Assembly: GCA_959607715.1 (NCBI GenBank)
Contig: CAUHNN010000002.1
Coordinates: 1-64,000 of the forward strand
Source: an uncultured Eggerthella sp.
Lineage (GTDB): Bacteria > Actinomycetota > Coriobacteriia > Coriobacteriales > Eggerthellaceae
Reading direction: 5' to 3'
Length of the DNA stretch: 64,000 nucleotides
Part shown: positions 34,211 through 42,398 of the stretch, one piece after another
Layout of the letters: each line of letters starts with the position of its first letter
Numbering within the stretch: position 1 is the first letter of the stretch
Position numbers and translations under genes: made by a program
The notes under the pieces: generated by a model
Seen by the model: only the letters and a program-made list of their open reading frames with translations
The model's database searches: none
Told to the model about the DNA's origin: nothing

Positions 34211-35416
34211 ATGCAAGACGAAACTCAAACACCCTACACGCAGCAGCAGCACCCCGATGCGTCGGAGGGGCCCGACTATCCCCACGCCCCCGCGGCGCCG
34301 ATGAGCGCGGACGGCGCGAATGCCCCCTTCCCCTCCTCGCCCTCAACTCAAATGCCGGGGGTTCCTTATGCGACGTGGGGCGCTAGCGTACCTCCCTCGT
34401 ACGAATATCCATACCCGACGGGAGGCTATCCCCAGCCCTACGCGAGTTATCAACCTCAGCCGACTTTCCAACCCGCAAGTAGCATCAGCCCCGAAATCAA
34501 CCACGGGAACCCGGGGGAGCAAGAAGGGGGAGCTCCACTCTACCCCTATGCCACCCCCGGCCAACCCCACCCCTACGCAACCAGCGCGGCACCGGTGCCG
34601 CCCTTCGTCGAGCAAAGCGCCTACGAGACGCCCCCGTATGCCCACACGGTAAACGGCGGCATCCCCGCACGGGCTCAGACACCCATCACGGAAAAGGAGT
34701 TCGACTACTCCCATATCTTCGTGCCCGCGCGCATCGCGATATACGACTCCCTGAAAACGGCACCGCGCGTCATAGAGATCGACGGAGGACCCACCCACGA
34801 ATACATCGAGAGAATCGCCTCCATGACCTTCCGCAGCGCGAAAGAGCTTGGCGGGACCATCCCCTACACCGTAATCAGGGAAGTATCGGAAAACTTCATC
34901 CACGCGCGGTTCCAGGAGGTCGTCGTTTCGATCCTCGACGATGGAAACACGATCAGGTTCGCCGACCAGGGTCCAGGGATCCCCAACAAGGATCTCGCGC
35001 AGGAACCGGGGGTTTCCTCGGCGATAGAGCCGATGAAACGCTATATCCGAGGAGTAGGCTCAGGTCTCCCGATCGTGAAGGACTACCTCGACACGACTCA
35101 CGGATACATCGAGATAGAAGACAACATCGACCAAGGAGCCGTCGTCACGATCAGCCTCGTCGGACCACGGGGGATGAACAGCACTGCCCTCGAGGAAACG
35201 CAGCTACCGCCCTTGACCGACAACGAGCGCGCCGTGCTCAAAGCACTTGCCCCGAGCAAGACCCTAGGCGTAACGGAAATGAACAGGGAAACGGGTATCG
35301 CGGTCGCCTCCATCCACACGGCCTTCTCGAAGATGGAAGAAGCGGGCCTTGTGCAGAAAGTCGGCAAGAAGCGCACCCTCACCGATGAGGGGCGCCGCGT
35401 TTGCCTTTCTTTGTAG
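34211..35416 (+). CDS. GHKL-type ATPase domain protein with C-terminal winged helix, next to dnaA
   Basis: 401 residues from ATG 34211 (GAGGA upstream). Residues 1-165 are low-complexity, rich in Pro, Tyr, Gln and Ala. Residues about 180-325 form a histidine-kinase-like ATPase: N-box VIREVSENFIHARF, G1 DQGPGI (from 251) and G2 GVGSGLPIVKDYL. No phosphoacceptor His domain precedes it, so it is closer to anti-sigma or sensor-adaptor types than to a full kinase. Residues about 330-401 form a MarR-like winged helix (LTDNERAVLKALAPS, then ASIHTAFSKMEEAGL). It lies 80 bases before dnaA, co-directional. I do not know an assigned function; a regulator of initiation is possible but unproven. Confidence 0.8.
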   Translation: MQDETQTPYTQQQHPDASEGPDYPHAPAAPMSADGANAPFPSSPSTQMPGVPYATWGASVPPSYEYPYPTGGYPQPYASYQPQPTFQPASSISPEINHGNPGEQEGGAPLYPYATPGQPHPYATSAAPVPPFVEQSAYETPPYAHTVNGGIPARAQTPITEKEFDYSHIFVPARIAIYDSLKTAPRVIEIDGGPTHEYIERIASMTFRSAKELGGTIPYTVIREVSENFIHARFQEVVVSILDDGNTIRFADQGPGIPNKDLAQEPGVSSAIEPMKRYIRGVGSGLPIVKDYLDTTHGYIEIEDNIDQGAVVTISLVGPRGMNSTALEETQLPPLTDNERAVLKALAPSKTLGVTEMNRETGIAVASIHTAFSKMEEAGLVQKVGKKRTLTDEGRRVCLSL

Positions 35417-35496
35417 GGAGAAACCGTAAGGCGAGGGATCGGCACGAGATCGGCTTGCTACTATAGACATCGAACACGATCGAAGATGAGGAAGGC

Positions 35497-37083
35497 ATGG
35501 ACCTCGAACAAGTCTGGACAGACCTGATCGCGAACATCAAATCGCACCCCAACGTGAACGCATCGCAGGTCGATGCATTCTTCTCGCGCGTCCAAATCCA
35601 AGCGGCGAGCCCCGGATTCGCAATGCTCACCTCGGACAACGGGTTCATCAAGGACTGGATCGAAAAATACTACATGAAGGATATCCAAGAGGCCCTCAAG
35701 GATCTCTACGGCGTTGACTTCATGGTGCAGATCGAAGTAGATCCCTCGTCGATGGCTCCCGTCGCGCCTTCCGCCGTCGAGCCGAAGAAAAGCGCCCAGC
35801 CAGACCGAGAAGAGGCCGCAGATCATCCGCATCGCCCCTCTCCGACGCCCACCGAGCCCGCAGCCGCTCCGACCCGCCCCGAGACGGCCGACGAGGCGGT
35901 GCGGTCGAGGAACAGCGAAAGCACTGAGACGCGAAGATCCGAGGAAAGGAAAGCGGAAAGCGCGAACGCCCTGGGTAAACGCGCGACCAACTCCGCCGAT
36001 CAAGCGACGGACAAACCCGCCACCGACGGCCGCTCGAGCCTAACCTTCGACACCTTCGTAATGGGAGAGTCGAATCGCATGGCCTATTCCATGGCAGTCG
36101 AGGTCGCCGATCGACCGGGCGCGTCATCCCTCAACCCGCTCTTCATCTACGGCCGATCAGGGGTAGGGAAAACCCACCTGCTCTGCGCCATAAAGAACTA
36201 CATCAACGACCAGTACCCCGACTTCAACGTGTGCTACATAGACTCGATGGAACTGGTGAACAAATACTCCGATGCAGCCATAGAGAAAACCGTCGACAAG
36301 CAGAGCTTCAAGAACTTCGAAGAATTCTTCCAGCAAGCCGACGTCCTCCTCATCGACGATATCCAGGGCCTCCAAGGAAAACAGGGGACGCTCTCCGCGC
36401 TGTTCCGCATCTTCAACAACATGATCGCGAAGGGCAAGCAGTTCGTCTTCTCGGCTGACCGAGCCCCTAAGAACATCGACCTCGACGAGCGCTACGTGTC
36501 TCGCTTCAACTCGGGTGCCACGATCGACATCCAACCGCCCGACGACGAAACGAAGCGAAACATCATCAAGAGCTTCATCCGTCAATACAAAAACGAAGAG
36601 GGCTCGGCACTCGAGATACCGGACAACGCTCTCGATTACATCGTCGAGAACTCAAGTTCGAACGTGCGTGAACTCAAAAGCGCGATCACCAACGTCATCT
36701 TCGCCCTGAAGATGGAAGACGGCGGCGAACTAACAGAGCGAAGGCTCGTTGAGCTTCTGGGCAACCACTTCAACGGCGGCGGTAAAAGAAGGATAACGAT
36801 CAGCATGGTCCAGTCCGCGGTCGAGGACTTCTACGGGGTCTCCCATCGGGACCTCGTCGGCAAGAAGCGGGAGCGGAGAATCGTCCATCCGCGTCAGGTC
36901 GCGATCTACCTTTGCCGCGAGCTTTCCGAAAGCACCCTCAAGGGCATCGGTCAGGAATTCAACCGAGACCACACGACGGTCATGCACTCCTGCGATCTGA
37001 TAAACAACCAGCTCCAGGAGGACCGCAACCTCAGGGAAGAACTCGAGGCTATCAGGGAGAAGATCCGCATTCAGCAGTATTAG
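35497..37083 (+). CDS. dnaA: Chromosomal replication initiator DnaA
   Basis: 528 residues. DnaA binds DnaA boxes at oriC and melts DNA. Domain I (1-90) is followed by an unusually polar linker (about 90-185). Domain III carries FIYGRSGVGKTHLL (Walker A), VLLIDDIQGLQGK (Walker B), and sensor regions; domain IV ends with the box-binding helix-turn-helix and signature FNRDHTTVMHSC. ATG 35497 follows GAGGAAGG. It is followed by the probable oriC and dnaN. Confidence 0.97.
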   Translation: MDLEQVWTDLIANIKSHPNVNASQVDAFFSRVQIQAASPGFAMLTSDNGFIKDWIEKYYMKDIQEALKDLYGVDFMVQIEVDPSSMAPVAPSAVEPKKSAQPDREEAADHPHRPSPTPTEPAAAPTRPETADEAVRSRNSESTETRRSEERKAESANALGKRATNSADQATDKPATDGRSSLTFDTFVMGESNRMAYSMAVEVADRPGASSLNPLFIYGRSGVGKTHLLCAIKNYINDQYPDFNVCYIDSMELVNKYSDAAIEKTVDKQSFKNFEEFFQQADVLLIDDIQGLQGKQGTLSALFRIFNNMIAKGKQFVFSADRAPKNIDLDERYVSRFNSGATIDIQPPDDETKRNIIKSFIRQYKNEEGSALEIPDNALDYIVENSSSNVRELKSAITNVIFALKMEDGGELTERRLVELLGNHFNGGGKRRITISMVQSAVEDFYGVSHRDLVGKKRERRIVHPRQVAIYLCRELSESTLKGIGQEFNRDHTTVMHSCDLINNQLQEDRNLREELEAIREKIRIQQY

Positions 37084-37386
37084 CGAGCAGCAAGGAACCA
37101 CGGTTGAGAAGAGAGGTATCGACGGTGGAAAAACAGGGGCTAGGTGTTGAGAACGTTGTCCACACGCTATCCCCGTGGATAACCGGCACTGGAATCCACC
37201 GAACGATGAACATGCTTTTTATTCACGATCACCTGCGGCTTTAGGAGTAATCAACATATCCACCGTCGTTATTATTACTACGATTAAGTATTTAAGAAGA
37301 GAAGAATAAAGAAGAATCAAAGGGGAAAGATTTCCCAGGGAAGCGAGATCGATCTTCCAGAAAGATCGATCGGAAGAGGTAGCAGT
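37084..37386. other. Probable oriC: DnaA-box cluster and AT-rich stretch between dnaA and dnaN
   Basis: Four close matches to TTATNCACA occur within about 105 bases: TTTTCCACC (complement of 37124-37132), TTGTCCACA (37156-37164), TTATCCACG (complement of 37174-37182) and TTATTCACG (37219-37227). A further weak box is at about 37256. An AT-rich purine-biased stretch (37264-37320) follows and could be the unwinding element. The dnaA-dnaN spacer is the usual actinobacterial origin. Confidence 0.65.
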
Positions 37387-38484
37387 ATGAAATTCAGCAT
37401 CAACCAAACCGAACTGCAAAGCGCACTTGCCGTCGTGGTCAAAGGCTCTTCAAGCCGTTCAACGCTTTCCATCCTCGCAGGCGTATACATCAAAGCCGAA
37501 GAAGGGCAGATAACGCTTCAGTCGACCAACCTGGAATTGTCCATCAAGGTAAGTCGACCTGCCCTCGTAGAGGAAAAGGGCGAGACGGTTGTGCCGGCAA
37601 AGCTCTTCCTCGATATCGTGAAAAGCCTCCCCGATGCCGCTATCCGCATCGAAGGCGACGAAAGCGTAGCCTCGGTGTTCTGCGACACGACCACCTTTTC
37701 CTTGCGCGCCCTCAATCCCCTCGATTTCCCTGCATTCCCGGAAATCGAGCCGGAGCGATCGGTTCAGTTCCCCTTTAATCTGTTTTCCTCGATGGTCAAG
37801 CGCACGGCGAAGGTCGTGTCCCACGACGAGACGCGTATCGTCCTCACCGGCGTGCTCGTCTCCCTTGCCGGCTCGACGCTGAAACTCGTTGCAACCGACT
37901 CGTATCGCCTTGCCGTCGCTGAAGCCGAGGTTGAGCAGGCGGGTTCAGAAGAATTCGAGGCCGTTATCGCGGGATCCTTCCTGCAGGACATCGCCGCGCT
38001 GCCTCATTCCGATGAGCCGATCACGCTCTCCCTCAACGAAAACCAGATCATCGTGTCGTATCAGGGCATCACCTTCATCAACCGCCGCCTTGAGGGCATG
38101 TTCCCCAACTACAAGCAGCTTATCGCCGATGGATTCTCGACGCGCGCGACCCTTTCGACCCATGCTCTCGCCGACGCCGTGCGCCGTGTATCCCTGCTGA
38201 GCAACAAGATTTCCCCGGTTCAGGTGAAAGTGGACGCCGAATCGGGCGTGGTTACCCTCGTCACCAACTCGCAAGACGTCGGTAACGCCCAGGAGAACCT
38301 CATTTGCGAGGTTGAGGGGGAGTCGGTCGAGATCGCGTTCAATTTCACGTTCCTTCTTGATGGTCTCGCTTCCATCGATACCGACGCAGTCCATCTCGAT
38401 CTTTTCGGCTCCATGAAACCCGGCATTCTCCGCGCCGCCGACGGCGAGGGCTTCCTGTATCTCATCATGCCGGTGCGCGTGTAG
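37387..38484 (+). CDS. dnaN: DNA polymerase III beta sliding clamp
   Basis: 365 residues forming the ring clamp that tethers polymerase III. The three repeated clamp domains are seen by the pattern KFSINQTELQSALAVVVKG (domain 1), FSSMVKRTAKVVSHDETRIV (domain 2) and STHALADAVRRVSLLSNK (domain 3); the C-terminus ends LIMPVRV, the typical clamp tail. ATG 37387 follows GGAAGAGG. It is 22 bases before recF. Confidence 0.97.
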   Translation: MKFSINQTELQSALAVVVKGSSSRSTLSILAGVYIKAEEGQITLQSTNLELSIKVSRPALVEEKGETVVPAKLFLDIVKSLPDAAIRIEGDESVASVFCDTTTFSLRALNPLDFPAFPEIEPERSVQFPFNLFSSMVKRTAKVVSHDETRIVLTGVLVSLAGSTLKLVATDSYRLAVAEAEVEQAGSEEFEAVIAGSFLQDIAALPHSDEPITLSLNENQIIVSYQGITFINRRLEGMFPNYKQLIADGFSTRATLSTHALADAVRRVSLLSNKISPVQVKVDAESGVVTLVTNSQDVGNAQENLICEVEGESVEIAFNFTFLLDGLASIDTDAVHLDLFGSMKPGILRAADGEGFLYLIMPVRV

Positions 38485-38506
38485 CGCGCTTTCGTGGAGG
38501 GCATCC

Positions 38507-39634
38507 ATGGGCTTCGCCGTTCGCCGCGTCGAATACAGGAATTTCAGATCCTACGAGTCGTTCACCTTGTCCGACATCGGCGATCTGACGATCATCGTTG
38601 GCCCTAACGCGGTCGGCAAGACCAATTTGATCGAGGGTATTCAGCTCACGACGGCTTTCCATTCCTTTCGCTCGCCGAAGCCTCATCACCTTCTTGCCGA
38701 AGGAGCGAAGGCGGGGGGAATCCGCCTTGTGGCCGAGGACGGCGAGCGCCGTGCCGAGGTCGAGCTCGTGCTCACCCCCGATTCGCGCACGTACCGGTAC
38801 AACGGAAAAGCCAAGCGCGCTTCGTCTCTGCAGGGCATCATCCCATCGGTGCTCTTCTGCCCGGACGATCTCGAGCTCGTGAAAGGTCCCCAGTCCCTGA
38901 GGCGTCTTCAAGTGGATAGGCTTGGTTGTCAGCTCTCAGCGAATTATCGAGCGGTGCGGCGAGATTACGAGCGAGTCGTTCGCCAGAAGAATCGCTGTCT
39001 CAAGGACGGTGCTCCCGCGGCGTACCTCGAGAGCCTTAACGAAGTCGTCGTGGCGGTCGGCGCTCAGCTCTACCGTCTCCGCCTTCAGCTCGTCGAGGCG
39101 CTGGCTCCTTGCGTGTCCTCGGCTTACGCCGGTTTATCCCAAGGGCGCGAGCGCATCTCGGTGGGGTACTGCCCTTCATGGCTTTCCCCGGTAAGCGACC
39201 AGGAGCGCGAAACGGTTTTTGATCCCTTGTCTCTCGATGAGGCCCGCGCCGCTCTTGCGCGGGGCATTGAATCCCGCTTCGCCGAAGAGCGGGTGAGGAG
39301 GACATCCCTGATCGGTCCGCACGCCGACAGGATCGAGTTCTACGTCAACGGCAGGAACGCACGCCAATTCGCCTCTCAGGGCCAGCAGCGTTCCCTCGTC
39401 CTTTCCTGTAAGATGGCCGAAGTGGAGCTTTTCCGCGACCGCCTGGGGGTGACCCCCGTGTTGCTGCTCGACGATGTGATGAGCGAGCTCGACGAGGTTC
39501 GTCGCGCGGCTCTCCTCGATCTTGTTTCGGGGGGTGTCCAGACATTCGTCACGGCTACGTCGATGGATTATTTCGCCCCGCGCGTCGAAGAAGCGGCTCG
39601 CGTGGTGAGGCTCGAGAGAGGAGATCGCGCATGA
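38507..39634 (+). CDS. recF: DNA replication and repair protein RecF
   Basis: 375 residues of an SMC-like ATPase that loads RecA at single-strand gaps. RRVEYRNFRSYESFTL opens the fold; Walker A is GPNAVGKTNLIEGI, the signature motif lies in QGQQRSLVLSCKMAE, and Walker B is VLLLDDVMSELD. It overlaps the next gene by four bases (ATGA). Confidence 0.96.
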   Translation: MGFAVRRVEYRNFRSYESFTLSDIGDLTIIVGPNAVGKTNLIEGIQLTTAFHSFRSPKPHHLLAEGAKAGGIRLVAEDGERRAEVELVLTPDSRTYRYNGKAKRASSLQGIIPSVLFCPDDLELVKGPQSLRRLQVDRLGCQLSANYRAVRRDYERVVRQKNRCLKDGAPAAYLESLNEVVVAVGAQLYRLRLQLVEALAPCVSSAYAGLSQGRERISVGYCPSWLSPVSDQERETVFDPLSLDEARAALARGIESRFAEERVRRTSLIGPHADRIEFYVNGRNARQFASQGQQRSLVLSCKMAEVELFRDRLGVTPVLLLDDVMSELDEVRRAALLDLVSGGVQTFVTATSMDYFAPRVEEAARVVRLERGDRA

Positions 39635-40194
39635 GCGACTACGGTTCGAGGAGCGATCCGCGCCGCATCGCCCAGCGATACGATGCCCGGGCGAATTCAC
39701 TCAAGCCCGTCTCCCGATCCTTCGGCGCCTTTTTCGATACGATGCCCGAGGAAATGAAGCGGCGTGTTCTGATCGAGAGAAAGATCAAGCAGGTTCACGA
39801 TCAATTCGCCCAGGTGGTCGACCCTTTCGTGTTGGAACACACGAATTCGGTGTATCTGATGCGAAGTAAGGGGTCGGATGCTCACGATCTTGTCGTGTAC
39901 GTCGATGCGTCCCTCGTCGCCGCCGAGCTCAATGCCCGTCGTGAGCTGATCAGGCTGAAGTATCGCGAGCTGTTTTCCCTGGAGATCGACGTGTTCGAGA
40001 TCAGGATATCGAAAGGACGCTACCGTGATCAGCACCCCTTCTCCGAAAAAGGTTCAGCCGTATCGTCGTCCCCGTCACGCGAGCTCGCCGCTTCCGAGCT
40101 CGAGGCCATCGATCGCATCGTAGACCCTTTGCCTGAAGGACGCCTGAAAGAATCCTTCGTGAAGGCCCTGAAGGCTCAAAAACGGGTGCAATAG
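39631..40194 (+). CDS. DUF721 (DciA-like) protein
   Basis: 187 residues. The DUF721 domain spans about 55-115 (EHTNSVYLMRSKGSDAHDLV, then VDASLVAAELNARRELI and RYRELFSLEIDVFEIRI-type pattern). DciA is the ancestral replicative-helicase operator in many bacteria lacking DnaC, so it may help load DnaB (54.1 kb). The C-terminal 60 residues are charged and helical. Translational coupling with recF is clear; the recF-DUF721-gyrB order is standard in actinobacteria. Confidence 0.85.
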   Translation: MSDYGSRSDPRRIAQRYDARANSLKPVSRSFGAFFDTMPEEMKRRVLIERKIKQVHDQFAQVVDPFVLEHTNSVYLMRSKGSDAHDLVVYVDASLVAAELNARRELIRLKYRELFSLEIDVFEIRISKGRYRDQHPFSEKGSAVSSSPSRELAASELEAIDRIVDPLPEGRLKESFVKALKAQKRVQ

Positions 40195-40257
40195 ACAATT
40201 TTCGTAATATTTCGCAAGAAGATGTGTTTTAGCCGCTTATATAGGTTCTGACGGCTT

Positions 40258-40286
40258 TTGAAACACTATTTGAGATAAAGTATTTA
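40258..40286 (+). promoter_or_regulatory. Candidate gyrB promoter
   Basis: TTGAAA (40258-40263), 17 bases, TATTTA (40281-40286), 103 bases before the gyrB start in an AT-rich intergenic stretch. Confidence 0.5.
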
Positions 40287-40388
40287 GGTTGATTTTCCTT
40301 TACCCGGTTAGCCGCGCCGCCCGATAACGGGATGCGCAAGCTGCCGTCATTGATTTTTCCGAAGCACGCGGTCAGAAAGAGAGGAAAC

Positions 40389-42323
40389 GTGGCTCAAGAC
40401 AAAACTGAGTACAGCGGCCAGGAGATCCAGGTTCTCGAGGGCTTGGAAGCGGTGCGCAAGCGCCCTGGCATGTACATCGGCTCGACCGGCCCTCGCGGTC
40501 TGCATCACTTGGTGTACGAGGTCGTCGACAACGCGGTCGACGAAGCGCTTGCCGGTTACTGCACAACCATCGACGTCACCATCCATGAAGACAACTCCAT
40601 CACCGTCGTTGACGACGGTCGCGGCATTCCCGTGGACAAGCATCCCAAAGAGAAGATCCCGACGGTCGAAGTCGTTTTGACCATCCTTCATGCCGGCGGT
40701 AAGTTCGGCGGTGGCGGCTACAAGGTCTCCGGCGGTCTTCACGGCGTCGGCGTCTCGGTCGTCAACGCGCTTTCCACGCGCGTCGTCGTTCAGGTGTGCC
40801 GCGATGGCAAGAAACATGAGATCTCTTTCGACCACGGCAAGACGAAGGAGAAGCTCCACGAGGTCGGCACGTCTACCCATACGGGAACGTCGGTCACGTT
40901 CTGGCCCGATCCCGAGATCTTCCGGGAGACCACGGTCTACGACTATCTGACCCTGCAGGCTCGTTTCCGCGAGATGGCCTTCCTGAACAAGGGGCTCAAG
41001 ATCACTTTGGTCGATGAACGTAACGTCGACGCTGAGGGTAGCGCCCATAAAGAGGTTTTCCAGGCTATGGGCGGACTCCAGGATTTTGTGAAATTCCTCA
41101 ATCAGGGCAAGGAAACCCTCAACAAACCTATCTATTTCGAGGCGGAAAACCCCGATGGCGTCGTCGAAGTGGCGATGCAGTGGTCCACGTCGTATTCCAC
41201 CAACAACGTGCTTTCGTTCGCAAACAACATCCACACGATCGATGGCGGTACGCACCTCGACGGCTTCAAGCAGGGCGTTACGCGCACCGTGAACGACTAT
41301 GCGCGCAGGAAGGGGATTCTCAAGGAAAAGGACAGCAACCTTTCCGGCGATGATACGCGCGAGGGTTTGGCCGCCGTCGTCTCCGTCAAGCTCCATGATC
41401 CCCAGTTCGAAGGGCAGACGAAGGGCAAGCTCGGCAACACCGAGATCCGCGGCCTGGTTCAGACGGCCGTGACCAAGGGCCTTGCCGAATACCTTGAGGA
41501 AAACCCGACGCCGGCAAAGCGCATCATCAACAAGGCGTCTCAGGCCCTCAAGGCCCGCGAGGCCGCGCGAAAGGCCCGCGAGATGACACGCCGCAAGGGC
41601 GTGCTCGATTCGTTCTCGCTGCCGGGTAAACTCGCCGACTGCTCGAGTAAGAATCCCGCCGAGTCCGAGATATTCATCGTCGAGGGCGATTCGGCGGGCG
41701 GATCGGCCAAGCAGGCTCGCGACCGCAAGTACCAGGCGATCATGCCGCTGCGCGGTAAGATCCTGAACGTCGAGCGCGCTGGCCTCCATCGTTCCCTTTC
41801 CTCTGATACCATCTCGTCGCTCATCACCGCGATCGGCACGAACATAGGAGAGGAATTCGACGCTGATCAGGCACGCTATCACCGCATCATCATCATGACG
41901 GATGCCGATGTCGACGGCGCTCACATCCGCTGCCTTCTGCTCACGTTCTTCTACCGCTACATGCCCGAACTCATCACACGAGGCTATATCTACATCGCTC
42001 AGCCCCCGCTGTACGGTTTGAAGAAGAAGGGCGGCAAGAAGCTCGAGTACATCTTCAACGACGAAGCGCTTCAGGCGCGTTTGGCGAAGCTTCCCGATCG
42101 CGACAGCATCTCCCTTCAGCGCTACAAGGGCCTTGGCGAAATGGACCCCGAGCAGCTTTGGGAAACCACCATGGCCCCGCAGTCCCGCACGATGCTGCAG
42201 GTGAGCATCGAAGATGCCGCCGAAGCGGAGCGCGTTGTGAGCGAGTTGATGGGCGATCAGGTCGAACCCCGCAAGGAGTTCATCCAGAAGCACGCCCACG
42301 ACGTCCGCTTCCTCGACTTCTAA
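40389..42323 (+). CDS. gyrB: DNA gyrase subunit B
   Basis: 644 residues. GyrB hydrolyses ATP to drive negative supercoiling. RKRPGMYIGSTGPRGLHHL, VVDNAVDEALAG, DDGRGIPV and GGLHGVGVSVVNAL make up the GHKL ATPase; QWSTSYSTNN lies in the transducer; EGDSAGGSA and MTDADVDGAHI are TOPRIM metal sites; PLRGKILNVERA and the C-terminal RRFIE-type tail follow. GTG 40389 follows AGAGAGG; a longer upstream reading has no ribosome site. Confidence 0.97.
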   Translation: MAQDKTEYSGQEIQVLEGLEAVRKRPGMYIGSTGPRGLHHLVYEVVDNAVDEALAGYCTTIDVTIHEDNSITVVDDGRGIPVDKHPKEKIPTVEVVLTILHAGGKFGGGGYKVSGGLHGVGVSVVNALSTRVVVQVCRDGKKHEISFDHGKTKEKLHEVGTSTHTGTSVTFWPDPEIFRETTVYDYLTLQARFREMAFLNKGLKITLVDERNVDAEGSAHKEVFQAMGGLQDFVKFLNQGKETLNKPIYFEAENPDGVVEVAMQWSTSYSTNNVLSFANNIHTIDGGTHLDGFKQGVTRTVNDYARRKGILKEKDSNLSGDDTREGLAAVVSVKLHDPQFEGQTKGKLGNTEIRGLVQTAVTKGLAEYLEENPTPAKRIINKASQALKAREAARKAREMTRRKGVLDSFSLPGKLADCSSKNPAESEIFIVEGDSAGGSAKQARDRKYQAIMPLRGKILNVERAGLHRSLSSDTISSLITAIGTNIGEEFDADQARYHRIIIMTDADVDGAHIRCLLLTFFYRYMPELITRGYIYIAQPPLYGLKKKGGKKLEYIFNDEALQARLAKLPDRDSISLQRYKGLGEMDPEQLWETTMAPQSRTMLQVSIEDAAEAERVVSELMGDQVEPRKEFIQKHAHDVRFLDF

Positions 42324-42398
42324 GGAAAAACGATTCGTCCCGCCCTCCACGGGCGGGGAATCAAATGAACGAACTCTCGATGTACCAAGGAGTTACTT

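Noticed and set aside
40347..42350. 667-residue open frame antisense to gyrB
   Set aside because: Its translation has no domain, and the opposite strand is a complete gyrase B. It is a shadow of high-GC codon use.
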